NCBI RefSeq assembly: GCF_009870125.1
Contig: NC_046683.1
Location: forward strand, 42,919,869-42,983,868
Origin: Drosophila pseudoobscura
Lineage: Eukaryota; Arthropoda; Insecta; Diptera; Drosophilidae
Length of the DNA stretch: 64,000 nt
Direction of reading: 5' to 3'
How positions within the stretch are numbered: position 1 is the stretch's first letter; every line of letters starts with the position of its first letter. Position numbers and translations under genes: made by a program. Shown one piece after another: positions 36,949 to 48,781 of the stretch. The notes beneath the pieces were generated by a model that saw only the letters and a list, made by a program, of their open reading frames with translations, searched no databases and was not told where the DNA came from.

Positions 36949-38729
36949 ATGACTGTGACCTATACAGCCAACGTAAACACCTCGAAGGTTATAAGCAACT
37001 TTCTGAAATTGCTTTTCAGGTGAGTTAAAAGGAAGATTGAAAAATGTCCCTTAAGTCTGTCCCCTCTCTTAGATGGCGCGGAAGTATTTACAAGCTGGTT
37101 TGGATCGACCTGTTCATCTTCTTTTCACTGTATTGCTTGTTGGCCATCTCCTATCGAATGCTGATGAGCGCAAAGGCCCAAGAGTTGGTGTCTTTATAAT
37201 CTGAGATCCTAACTATCCCTAATTAAAAACACCAAAAACTTGTAGGGTCTTCGAGGGCATTGTATACTACTGCAATATGCACGGCAACCTCTTGCCGCTG
37301 TCTTTTGTGCTCGGCTTCTATGTCTCCATTGTGATGGGCCGCTGGTGGCAGCAGTATACGACCATACCATGGCCGGACTCTATAGCCATCTTGGTCAGCT
37401 CCAGCATCCAGGGGTTCGACGATCGGGCTCGGGCCATGCGTCGCACCATACTGCGGTACGTGTGCCTGTGCCAGGTGATTGTCTTCACGATGATATCGCC
37501 GAATGTCAAGAAGAGATTTCCCACCTACAATCAGATCATCGACTCCGGGCTGTTGCTGGAGAACGAAAAGGCCATCATCGAGAACATGGACATCGCCTTC
37601 CCCCATTATCCTAAGCACTGGATGCCCATCGTCTGGGCCGCCAGCATCGTGATGAGAGCCCGAAAGGAGAACAAGATCCGAGATGATTATGCCGTCAAAA
37701 CAATCATCGATGAATTGAACAAGTTCCGCGGCTTCTGTGGATTCCTCTTATACTACGACTGGGTCAGTGTGCCGCTGGTGTACACCCAGGTGGTCACCCT
37801 GGCCACCTACACCTTCTTCCTGTTCAGCGTGATCGGCCAGCAGTGGACACAAGTCGCCGATGCTGGCGGCGCACCCAACAGAGTCGAGCAATGGTTTCCC
37901 TTCCTCACAATTCTGCAGTTCTTCTTCTACATGGGCTGGCTGAAGGTGGCCGAGTCCTTGATCAACCCCTTTGGCGAGGACGACGACGACTTTGAGGTTG
38001 CTTGGACTCCACTCCACCTATATTTCATCTAACACTACTCCAGTACTCTCCCATATTCGCAGCTCAATTGGATGATAGATCGCAATTTGACAGTCTCCTA
38101 TCTGATTGTCGATGAGATGCACCAGGAGCATCCGGAACTAGTCAAGGATCAGTATTGGGACGAAGTCTTCCCCAACGAGCTGCCCTATGCCGACGACGCG
38201 AAACGGACGGGCCCGCCCGAGGCCTCTACGGCCAAACTGGACTACAGAGCCACTAACTCGGAGCAAAGGAGATTCCATATGTCCCGAGACTCGACTGCAA
38301 CCAACCGTAGTGGGCGCGATAACTTTCTCAATTATATGCTGGACAAGCATTCCAGCAGCGCCAGTTTCGCGGAGAACTATCATCCGAGCCGTCGCTCCAC
38401 CTGGGAGGATATCTCGCGACTGACCTTCACCGAGCCCCTGGATGGTCCGGAGGAGGACAGACCACGCCGGCGTAGACCCAGTAGACTTGATTCCGCCAGT
38501 GGTAAGCTTTCTGCAGTCCCACACATAGCTACATAAACATCCTATTTATTCGCCAGTGGATTTTGATGAGCTCATCGAGCAGCGCCATCAGGAGCGGCGG
38601 GATCGTATGCGTCAGCGCTTCCTCAATATGCGGGGCACTCACATCCGTACATCGCCATCGGGGGGCTATACGGTGGCCGTGCTGCGTACCGCCTCCGACG
38701 AGGCATTGGGCGAAGAAGAGGATGCTTAG
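36949..38729 (+). CDS. Bestrophin chloride channel, second tandem copy (Best3/Best4 type)
   Basis: Exons 36949-37019, 37073-37183, 37246-37996, 38063-38501 and 38557-38729 join to 514 residues plus TAG. The first exon (MTVTYTANVNTSKVISNFLK...) is too short to stand out as a frame. It is supported by matching the first copy residue for residue in length and by a GTGAGT donor. Exons 1 and 2 are 71 and 111 bases, exactly as in the neighbour. The neck motif LPLSFVLGFYVS has L77 where the neighbour has I77; F81 and F85 are kept. The calcium clasp GEDDDDFELNW (about 304-314) is complete but is split after E311 by a 66-base intron the neighbour lacks; another intron lies in the C-terminal tail. The donor of intron 2 (GTTGGT) is weak but gives perfect alignment. 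The product should be a plasma-membrane chloride channel subunit that may co-assemble with its paralogue; co-assembly is inference. Confidence 0.88.
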
Positions 38730-41700
38730 AGGAAGAAATCGAAGGAAAATTTCTCCGTTTCTTTCTCCGTACACATAAACATACACATCTTTGCAGAAGG
38801 TGAGTCATACTTTTGCGACAATCCCCCTTTCGATTTACTATACATTTGATTAGTCTTTTGTTGTTGTTTACCCTTTGAGGAGCTTTTCAATTGAATTCAA
38901 TGACAACAATGGCCTCTGATGCGTTAAGACAATGCGCCCAGGACGAGTATTTTCCGAATCCGAATCATGTTCATACCACAATACCCAACCCATGTACGCG
39001 TGTCAGCTGCCAGACCAAGCCGCAGGAGCAGCAGCCTCGAAAAGGGAATTATATCCCCCCGTATTACATTCATTGTCATAACCAAACATTGAAAATCTGA
39101 CGCGATGCGTGTTGTTAAAATTGTTGTTAAAAATGTTAAAACTTAAAAGGGCTTTCTGCCCCGTGAAAGCCATGACAAAAATTAAATGCAATTACATTCG
39201 TTTCAAGGAAAACTATCGTTTCACAAGCTTGTATTATATGCGTTCAATGCACTGACTTGTTGGGGAGAGGAGAGGGCCTGAATCATTCCGATTCTGTTCG
39301 GCACTTAACGTGTTTGCGGGGTATTATAGGTTTCGTTTTTTACCTCCTGCTTTCTGGGCTTTCGAGTTGACAATTTCAGATCGATATGTTTCGCATACGG
39401 CGGTTTTTTGTTTGGTCGGATAAAAAACATAAGCAGGTGTTGTTGGAATGGAATCTGCGCATTACCGAATGGGGGCTACTCTATACGAGATTGGGTGCAC
39501 ATTGGGACTAGAACATATTCCAGATAGATTGGCGATACACATCCAGAGATCAATTCACTCAAAATTCAGGTGTAAGGAAACCATTACCTGGCCATAATAA
39601 ATTGTATATTTATTAAGAGCCTTCCCTCATCTGATGGCGGATCAGGAAGCAGGCAAACCTCCAACCAATTCGGCTGTGCCGCGTATCCGTGCCGCAACAG
39701 TCCTGTGAAATGTGTGCATAAATATTTCATATTCGCACATAGCGTAGTTTGTGTTTTGTCGCCTCGTGTGGCCTGCCCTGCTGTTGCGTTGCTGCTTCCT
39801 TTGCTGCTGGGGCTGATTGATGACGCGGTCGAGGATTGCAGATGCGGATTTTTGTGTGCTCGGCTTGGGCGGATTTCAGGCAGGGATCGGCGCAAAAAAG
39901 GGGTTAATTTAATTTCGCGCTCGAACGAATTTGTCCATAATTGGCAATTAGCATTGACCATTGCCATATACACGTTTCTGCATACACACACGTCCATACG
40001 TACATTCGTACAGAGAGCCATGGCAATCATCATCGTCATCATGGCCATCTCTCATGGTCAACTTACAACGTGGCCAGAACAAAGTCACAGTCAGGGAACA
40101 GAGTTTGGATTGCTGCAACAAATATTTGCTCGATTCCTCTCCCCCTTTCATCGCTGTTTGTGCTGTATGTACGTATGTACATATATATATATATGTATAT
40201 TCCTTTTTTTTTAATTTTTGTGACCATTTTTCGAAAACGGGAAAAAACAACATTTTCAGAATTATTGAGGCGTTGAAACAATAATCATCGAATTGCATTC
40301 CCTCTCGCATTCTCGTATATGTATATGTATGTATGTACGTGTGTGCCTGTATGTTCTTTTATATCACTATATCAGAAATATTTATGCTCGTTTGTACATG
40401 CTGCTTGATTGCAGCTGCTCTGCATCGTTAATTGCAACACAGCCATGCAAAATGCGCTTAATGCAAACTGTTTTATGCAGCCCCTGGCTTGGGGGTATGT
40501 GGCGGGGAGTGGGGTGTGGTAGGGTTCTCGGGTCGGTCAGGCGATTCCCTTCAATCGTTTGCCATTTTTCAAAGTCAGTTTCGGCTTTTTGCTTTTTGTC
40601 TAATGCGACCTCTGGGAAGGCGCAGAGAATTTTTACCTCAAATCAGGTAAAGATTGGAAGGGGGTGGTCTCTCTCTCTCTCTCTCTCTGTTTATTGGAAA
40701 TGATATGGGTTGGCAGGGGTGCGAAGGGAGGAGGAAGACACATTCAACAAGCTGAAATTGATGCACGGTAGCCCATGGAAGGAATCTTTCTATTCCCTAA
40801 TCTTTAAATGATAGTTAAGGGATTTCTTATTTTCAATTTGTATATTGGAAAGTAGAGATTTGCAGAGATATCAGAAGAGAGAATTGTTTCAAAGTTTCAA
40901 AGGCAATTTGCCGTTTATTTATGGTGAAAATTAGTGAAAAAGACCGGACCATTCACGATACCCCTAAGAAAATAATCGGTAAACATTTTGATACTCTTTC
41001 ATGGACATTCTATCTCATGATTTATGTATAAATCATTTAGGACTCTACGACTCCTGGGTGGGATAATCTTTCCTTTCTGTTCCTTACTCCTTTTTGCTTC
41101 CACAAATATGCATTTTGGCCCTTCCCTTCAATCTCATTCGTCACTCTTTATCTTAATGGGGAGTAAACACTCCTAACAGATTTCTAGATCTCTCCCCCAA
41201 GGACAACAAAAAACCTCAATCCCTAATCCCCAGCGCTATCAGGAAAGGGCCAGAACCCCGAATCTGCCGTAAGATTCATTAGGACATCTTTGGACATTAT
41301 CGTTTGGTCATCTTTGACTTCCATCAAAGCCAATGTTAATGTCAGTCTCTCCATTTTATTCCAACTCTTTTCCTTTCCTATCCTTTCCTATCCTTTTATT
41401 TATTTTTTTTTTGTTTTTTTTTTTTTGTTTTGATGCTGGTGGTCCGATTTAGGTTGTTTCAGGGCTAATTATGTGACAGCCTATTAGCAACTCGGTAAAT
41501 ATGTGCCCAGCGGAGAAAGGCGAAGACCCATTCATTCATGAACATTTACTTTATGGGTCCGGAGGTGGAGCCTGGTCCAGCACCTCCTCTGTCTCTGTAG
41601 CTCCCAGGTCCCAGGCCAGGCAGCGGATCCCTGGCCCCACCCTTCTACGGCCCTTCTATTCATTCATTAGATATGCGAACCTTGCTCCCGGGCTGATTAT

Positions 41701-44024
41701 GACAAAGCACTTTTACCCAATTGGGTAAATTAGGTGGAAACTGAAAACTAAATGAAACGGAACCCGGCACACGCCCACTTTTCCGTTGCTCTAATTTCTG
41801 TTAACCCAAACTGTAGCCAGAAACCGGGAGATGAGAGCGGAGGAGAGGGAAAATAATATTACGTTTTGACGTTTTTCTTTTTTGTTCTGTTCTGTTCGGT
41901 ACTCTTTTTTTTTTGGAAATTTTTTTCTGCGGAACTCTGGTAAACTCGGACCACGAACCGTAGCAATTATTTTGCATTACCGAAAGGGTTTAACATTTGC
42001 GTTTTAACAGCAGCAAGCCGCATATAACGACCAGGCTTTGGACTGGTGCGGTAAGTGGAGAAGATGGGGGACAGGACTTTTCAAGCTGGACGGGGCAGTT
42101 GTCCCGAGGGTTGTTCGCCTTGTAACTGCTCTCGTTTGTGTACCCTTTAGAAAGTTGTGATCGACCATAGGGCCAACAATGGAACATTGCATCATTTGAG
42201 TAGAAAAGAAACAGTGGAACTCGGCCTAATCCGATTCGAGCCAATAACAACTTATATTTGGTTAGGTTTAATAATCTGTTGAAACTCCTTTCTGCTTACT
42301 TCTTTCTTTGTTCCCTATGATCATTCATCTCTGATCACTCCTTATCACTCCTTCTCGTATCTTCCAAATTCCATACCAGTTCCACAGGTGTCTCCACATA
42401 ATGACTCGTATATACTCGTGTGCCAACCCCCGGCTCACTCGCTTCTCTCGCTCTCATACATCAATGTTTGCCTTCTTTCATTGGACAAAAAAAGCCTGGA
42501 TATTCAGAACTGTTCCGTCAAATAAAAAGCCAGTCCTCCACTACTCGTATAATTAATGTAATATATTTTGAATGTGAAATGTCTAGGGTAACCCACCTGT
42601 CGATGCCTCTGCAAGCCAGCATTTCCATACATTTTTTGCGGCTGGTGCGACGACGACGACGATAAATTGTTGTAATTAATTTTTATTTAACTGTGAAAAT
42701 GGAAATTCTTTTTTGTGTTGCCATTTTCAAATTGGCTTAAAATGTAAGTTATTATTGTGGCCAGAATTGTGCTACATCATGTCAAATTTCGGGGCACGGG
42801 TAATATACGGGTACCCGTACTCCCCACAGAGCGGTGTAGCACTTTGTGATGTCTATTAATTAAGCTACACGTGTGTGCGGCTGTGTGTGCGTGTGGCTGT
42901 GTGGCTGTGTGGCTATGTGTGGGGGAGTTTGGACCTCCCTCCGTTTGTAGTTGTCAGTTTGTCAGGTGTTTAACCAGAATGAGGGAGGAGCAGAGGGCAA
43001 GGGATGCTCGACTGCATGTTGTGAGTGATAATTACAAGTTGGCAAAACTTTCCGCACTCTCAATCGTCGCCGCAGATAGAGTCGGTGGGGAAGAAGGAGG
43101 AGACGAATGCCCAAGCCAGTAATTAAAATTAAGCCGACGAGCATTTGGGACCCATTTTATTAGTTTATCCCTCGCCAGCATCCACTGAAAAAGCATTACT
43201 TGGAAATTTATCAAAAAGAAAAGATGTACAAAAGGCTTCTCTTATTCCTACAAAATGAAAAAAGAAATCTCGGGCCAAACTCAACCAACTTTACGCATTG
43301 AATCCTTTCATTTAAGGATTTCGGACTCTCGTTCTGTCTTCCTCTTCCTCTTCCACTCCAACTGTCCCCCCTATCTACTGTGTGTGTGTGAGTGTGTAAT
43401 GTGGATAAACTTTTGTCTAAGTATTACCAATAAAATTGATGGAGAAATAGTCCAAAACTATTTGGCTGTAGATAAAAAAAACTTTTTCGCTGGGCACGCG
43501 GCAGGGGTGGAAAACTCGACAAGAAACTCTCAAAATGCTCTAGAAGAAGCAGAGACAGCTTAGCTTAATATTAAAATTCCCAACCCAAGCGATACCCTAC
43601 CCCTACCCCCACCCAGCCCCAAACTAAGAACAATTTGGGTGCCATGAAATTGGCGAAGTCCCATTGTTATGACACAGGGGAGAGCGTAACGGTAAAATAC
43701 TTTTGTAAGTAAGTGTTTGGGTTGGTTCTCCTTTTCCACCTCCCTCCTGCACCCTTTCCCTCGCTTTCTTTTGGGGATCAAAACTCTTTGGCATTCAAGT
43801 TTTGAACCAAAGAGCTTGCCAGTTCTAAAGTCCAACGGAAGTACAAAAGTAAGTAACCAAATGAATAAATGAATAAACCCAGTTGAATGCATCAGTGTAT
43901 CGGGATGGTTTTGGGGGAGCTTCAAATTTGAGTTCTGTGGACTATGAACGAGACTTGGAACCCAAGGGAATTAACGATTAAACCACAGGACTAAAGTAAG
44001 GCCGCAAATAAAGTAAAGAAAACT
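38730..44024. other. Spacer after the bestrophins, no gene seen
   Basis: A late ATTAAA at 39181 could serve the second bestrophin as poly(A) signal. Otherwise there are AT-rich stretches, a CT tract at 40668-40689, TATG/TACA-rich DNA at 40165-40200 and 40315-40345, a T-rich block at 41399-41432 and GTGTGGCT repeats near 42880-42915. The frames are tract-driven. Confidence 0.5.
40668..40689. repeat. CT dinucleotide repeat
   Basis: Eleven CT units; a CAGGTAA word (Zelda-type) lies 20 bases before it. Confidence 0.8.
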
Positions 44025-44080
44025 AAAACGAGCGGAAACGTTGCGAGCCACGGCAAGGGCCGCGGCTCTCCTTTTACATA
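44025..44080 (+). mobile_element. Head fragment of the DINE-like repeat
   Basis: AAAACGAGCGGAAACGTTGCGAG matches the head of the copies at 33477 and 55723, but no tail follows. It keeps a GAGCC...GGCTC stem where the longer copy has GAGTTGC...GCAACTC. Confidence 0.5.
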
Positions 44081-44802
44081 TATGTACATATGTATGTATC
44101 TGAGCTTATGACTTATTCATCCAATGAAATATACTTTATTCGTAATTATATGTAACCGCTGGAATTGGTATCGCAAATGGGACGAATCAATTTGTTGTTA
44201 GTGCGCGAATTCTCTCCATTTGGAATGGGACAACATAGAGAGAGCAGAGGTCATCCTTCCACCCAATGACCTAATTGATCAGAATTATAGAATATTTATC
44301 AACTTGACTCGCCCATGCCCGTCTGCCCATCTTTCTGTCCATCTGTTTCTGGGCATACTAGTCCTTCATCATTATTGGATTGCTAAGCTCAGGGGATATA
44401 AATAGGTAAGTCGAACCATCCCAGACCTACTCTAGCAACAATTTGTATGGAAAAGCAGCAAAGACTTGGAAGTCTCCAACGAGCAGATGCAATAATCTTT
44501 TTTATGAAAATTATTGGCACACTTGGTCGAAGAGACGACGAGCTGTTTTCGCTGCCACTGCAAAATCATATATAAAACCCAATCAAAGTTTCTTTGAGCA
44601 GGTGTTGCTCTCCTCCTCCTCCTACTTCTCTTCTTCCTCCCTTCCTGCTTTGCCGACACCCAACTCCATTTTGGACCATTGAAGCCGAAACACGCACAAC
44701 TTTCAGCTACTTGTAATTAGCTTTTCATGTCCGATTGGAAGCCAAAAAACGATAGTCCCCCGCCATACGCTTGCTCTCGCGAAGCCTTACCCTGCCCATC
44801 GC

Positions 44803-44833
44803 CATAGCCTTCGCCTTCGCCTTCGCCCTCGCC
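44803..44833. repeat. TTCGCC hexanucleotide repeat
   Basis: Four to five copies of ttcgcc, continuing into degenerate cctcgcc units. Confidence 0.75.
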
Positions 44834-45897
44834 AATCCCCATCCCCACCCTCACACCAATCTAGACCCTCGCCCTCACCCTCTACGCCGCTGTCTATCCC
44901 AAAACTTTGCTTGCAAAAGCTCTCCTTCAACCGCTACGAAAGATTTAACTTTTTGATTGAGAAAACATCATTAACGCACGTAAAAGGTGAACTAACTATT
45001 TACGGTTATGTTCTCTGTATATGAGTGAGTTTGTGTGTGTGTGCGTGTGCGTGTGTGTGTATTTGTATTTGTAGGTTAAAAGTTTCGGATCTTTGCTATG
45101 GTAAAAATCAAACAGGGGAATTTGCGAGAAGAGCGGTAAACGAGGCCACGAGAGGTGGGTGGGGGGGGAGGTGGAGCCAGCAAGAAGTTTCTAATCTCAT
45201 TTACCGCAATCACTAACAAGGTTTTTTGTTGACTTCGCCGATATAATCAGAAGATGGCAAGGCAGTGCAGAGCTGGGCAGGGCAGGCAGGGCAGGGCAGG
45301 GCAGGGTAGACTTCAAAAATATGTCTGTACTCCAAAGTAAATTAAATAATTTAATCAATTATGAAATTAAGGTTAGCAGCGGAGAATAGCAACAGAAGCG
45401 AAGGCCCAATCAAGATGGCATTAAGCGTAATCTGATTTGGTGATGGGAGTTTTGTCAGAAATTTGCTTGAGATCCAAGAATTGTATAGAAATTTCAACGA
45501 AATTAGGGCAAGAAATTTTGCTTTGGCTCTAAAATAAACCAAAGCTACAAAAATAGTTTACAGGATGTTGCAGGGTGGTTGAAAAGTACCACAAAACTAA
45601 AATCCAGATCCTTAGATACTTCTGCCACTTAAACAATTTCAAACCATCCTTCAAATCCTGTTTTTTAAAGGGCAACCCGAAAAAAAAAGCCGAAACCACT
45701 TCCCTACATAAATAATGAAATATTTCTGCATAATCAATTAAACAACGCTGTGGCAAGGATCCATGCCAGACTACCCCAAATCAAATTGCTAATTCGTTAC
45801 CTAAAAATGGCACCCCACATACGGGTATTCGTTAGACACTGAAACCCTCCCCTAGGACCATCCGATCCCTCGAAAGTGCTTCATCAAAGTCAGCGAC

Positions 45898-45912
45898 ATC
45901 TACCTGGTAGAT
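45898..45912. promoter_or_regulatory. 15-base palindrome containing a CAGGTAG (Zelda) site
   Basis: ATCTACC and GGTAGAT flank a central T. On the minus strand the centre reads CAGGTAG, the strongest known Zelda/TAGteam heptamer of early fly embryos. The motif is exact; activity is inference. Confidence 0.4.
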
Positions 45913-48036
45913 GCCAAATTATTTATATCGCACTTAAATTGGCAATGAATAGAAAATTAGGGTTTCTATTTTTAAAAAGGGGTGAGATGGTGACGGTCTC
46001 CCCGACACCGATGACAGCTGCTCTCAGCTCCCAGCTCTCAGCCCTCAACTGAATAAATCTCCTTAACCTCCACTCAGGCATTAAGCCATTGATCGGCACT
46101 CCTCTGCGTCGCACAGCCGCATCGGGAGAAGAAAGCCGAAAGGCCCGAAGCGATCCTAAGTAAATAATAATCAAAGAGAGAAGCGAAAGAGCAAGGGAAC
46201 AAATATCTTAATCTTGGAACAATTAACGTTAGACTCAAATGGTCTCGGGTAGGACCTTAATTTAATAGAGAATAATGAGAGTAGTCAATGTAAAAATGTA
46301 CTTAGATACCAACAGAGTGCAAAAGGATTAGGGCGGAATCGAAATCTGGAGCACAGTTCTTTGTACGCTGCTCTTCACTCCCTTCTGCCCCCCTCCCCTC
46401 CTCTCTTTCCATTTTGATACCCTCATTTGGCTCCGATTTTCAGGGTACGTACTCCTAACAATTTTTCAAATTGAAAACATTTTCTTGTTCCTTCGCTTCA
46501 ATTACGCCCACATACTCGTACTGAGGCGAGGCGAGGCGGCCACAAAGTGTGTGGAAAAATAAATGAAAAGCAAACTCGAATGTGAACTGAGAAAAGACAG
46601 ACAGAGAGCGCTGTGGCACCAGCATTAGATGGAGATGGAGCTGTCGATGGTGGCGCCCCAGCAGGAGGTGCGTTTTGGGGGAATACCAGTTCTATGCGAA
46701 CTAAATTTAGCTGAAGTAGGTTTCTTAGCACCTTGACCAATTTTTGTCATATTCAAAATAGTTTTATCCGATAAGGTACTTCTTTTGAATGTGAAATGTA
46801 ACCATTCAATTGATACATTTGTTAGCCATGTATTTCGATCACAATTTATCATCCGTTGGCCACAAAGCGCCCAATATCCCAATCGTCTTAGCCTTGGTGC
46901 AAAATTCCTATGTATTTCGACTGGGGCTTGTAGTCATTTGTCTGGAAACCTGAATATAAAACATACTCACAATCAACGAGCAGGCAGCCCAAGGTACACA
47001 CAGGCTGCTGGAAAAATACACACAGCATTTCGTTCATTGACACGCATTCAAAAAACCACCAAAAATAAGAAGAAGCAGGAGCAGAAGCAGGAGCAGAAGC
47101 AGGAGCCAAAGCTGAAGATGAAGATGAGGAAAAGCGGGCACCAAAGCAGCAAAGTAAAAAAATTTGTCCGCTTCGTTTTCCGCTTGAATTACAAATTGCA
47201 ACATCAAAAGTTTGACATTCTCTTTCCTTCGTTGCGCCTTGCCATCGGTTTGGTTTACCCACAGCACTACACAGAGAAAAAAGTCCAAGAGTCCATCAAG
47301 CTATTGAAAGCCATGAAGAGCTCAAATACTAAAGTATCGCATCGGTAGCTTTGGCCCTAAATAGAGACCATTTATTGTGCGATCAGCAAAAGTATCAATT
47401 GTTTTTTTCTGAGTGTACCACGCTTCAGCCTTTGCTTGCTTCCACTCTTCATTTTCTTCTCACTTTTGTGCTTCTGCTTCTGCTCTCCTCTCATTCTGTT
47501 ATTGCTCCTGTTGTTGCTATTGTTGGTTAACAATGCTTTTCGGTTCGGCACTGTTCCTCTGCTCCTTGAAGCTCCTGCTTCTGCTGCTGCTGGCTGCTGC
47601 TTCTGAATGCCGAATGCCGAAAGGAAAGCAATTTTCCAGCAATATGTTGAACGTATTAGAATTTTGTTTACACTCGAAATGGAAAACATGTTGTGCAGTG
47701 CCAGTTTGAGGAGAGCTAGAGAGGCACGGGGCCGTCAAAAGAGAAGGAGAAAGGGAGACAGACTGCGAGTGGGAGCGGGAGTGGGAGTGAGAGACAGGAA
47801 GGGAAGCTTTCCATACGTACAAATATCTCTCGCTCATTTGTTTACTTTGAAATGTAGTTGTCAGGATAGGATTTTGGTGGGCGTGGAAGTATATTTTGAT
47901 TTGGTTTTTCGGCACCAAATTTCCCGAAAACTTTAAACCAACCATCAGCTCCAGCATCAGCATTAGTAGTAGTTCCACCCCCTTCTATAGACCGTATATA
48001 CTACCGTATGCTAATTACTTTACAGAAGCACCAGTA

Positions 48037-48064
48037 GCAGCAGCAGCAGCAGCAGCAGCAGCAG
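48037..48064. repeat. GCA triplet repeat
   Basis: Nine GCA/CAG units; read as an alanine run in one spurious frame. Confidence 0.85.
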
Positions 48065-48517
48065 CTGTTGTAATAACTCAGCCATAAACTGCTCAATGTA
48101 TACACTAAAAATTATGCATAATTATTTCAAAGCGTTTTCATTAATTAGCTTCCTGCTGCTGCAGCACCAGCACTGGCTGCAGTGCTTCAATACAGTGGAA
48201 GAAACTACACTTCTTGGGAAGAGCATTCTTAAGTTCCACTGGAACTGATAATTCCCTCTAAGTGCATCGAATACAACAGAAATTTCTCTCTATTCCCTAT
48301 CCCTCTTTTGTTTTACTATACTTTGCTCATATCGATGCCAGCGAGAAAGGCGAGTGAGTCGGGGGTTGGCGCACAGATCGTCGATTTTCAGTGGCTTGGT
48401 CAGAATATTGACTGTTGGCTGTTATATTTTTTATATATATTTTTGTGTCCCATTCTTACCAATTTTCCGGGTTTAAATAAACTGTATAACTTTATTTTTA
48501 ACATATTTCGAAGGAAG

Positions 48518-48556
48518 TATAAAAAGGGGAAGGTCGTTTAGTAAGTCAAGGTCAGT
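48518..48556 (+). promoter_or_regulatory. TATA box with initiator-like words
   Basis: TATAAAAAGGGG at 48518-48529 is followed by GTCAAGGTCAGTTTC. The A of the consensus TCAGTT is 36 bases from the first T, slightly long; the A of TCAAGG is at 30. An ATG in good context (CAAAATGG) follows at 48581. Confidence 0.35.
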
Positions 48557-48580
48557 TTCTCATTTGAAACTGAATTCAAA

Positions 48581-48781
48581 ATGGTTTTTTCACGACTGCT
48601 CAAAACAGATTTTTGGCGCATTTTCTCACAGTGTGCCGTGCCACTTTCCGACAATGTATGTAGGTCTCTAGGTGGCGCCACCCCCACATCGCGGCGCAGA
48701 GATTTCGACAATTTAATACCTCCATTATTAATTGAAGATAGACCGAAGGCAAGCCGTTTGGATGGTCCCAGGGAGCGGTAG
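48581..48781 (+). CDS. Small open frame, 66 codons, unrecognised
   Basis: ATG with context CAAAATGG lies 63 bases behind a TATA box, followed by 66 non-repetitive codons ending TAG. The peptide starts MVFSRLLKTDFW, has two cysteines, an RRRD basic patch and an LIPPLLIED stretch, with no signal peptide or membrane segment and no family I know. It overlaps an antisense frame of 94 codons, and its centre holds a CTCF-like palindrome, so it may simply be regulatory DNA. I include it because, unlike most frames in this spacer, it is not built from simple repeats. Confidence 0.2.
   Translation: MVFSRLLKTDFWRIFSQCAVPLSDNVCRSLGGATPTSRRRDFDNLIPPLLIEDRPKASRLDGPRER
48668..48682 (+). promoter_or_regulatory. 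Palindromic CTCF-type insulator motif
   Basis: CTAGGTGGCGCCACC contains the fly CTCF core AGGTGGCGC; GGTGGCGCCACC at 48671-48682 is a perfect palindrome, so a core reads on both strands. Sequence match is direct; insulator function is inference. Confidence 0.45.

Noticed and set aside
46785..47348. 187-codon plus-strand frame
   Set aside because: Depends on an AAGCAGGAGCAG tract that gives KQEQKQEQ, and overlapping minus-strand frames are equally open.
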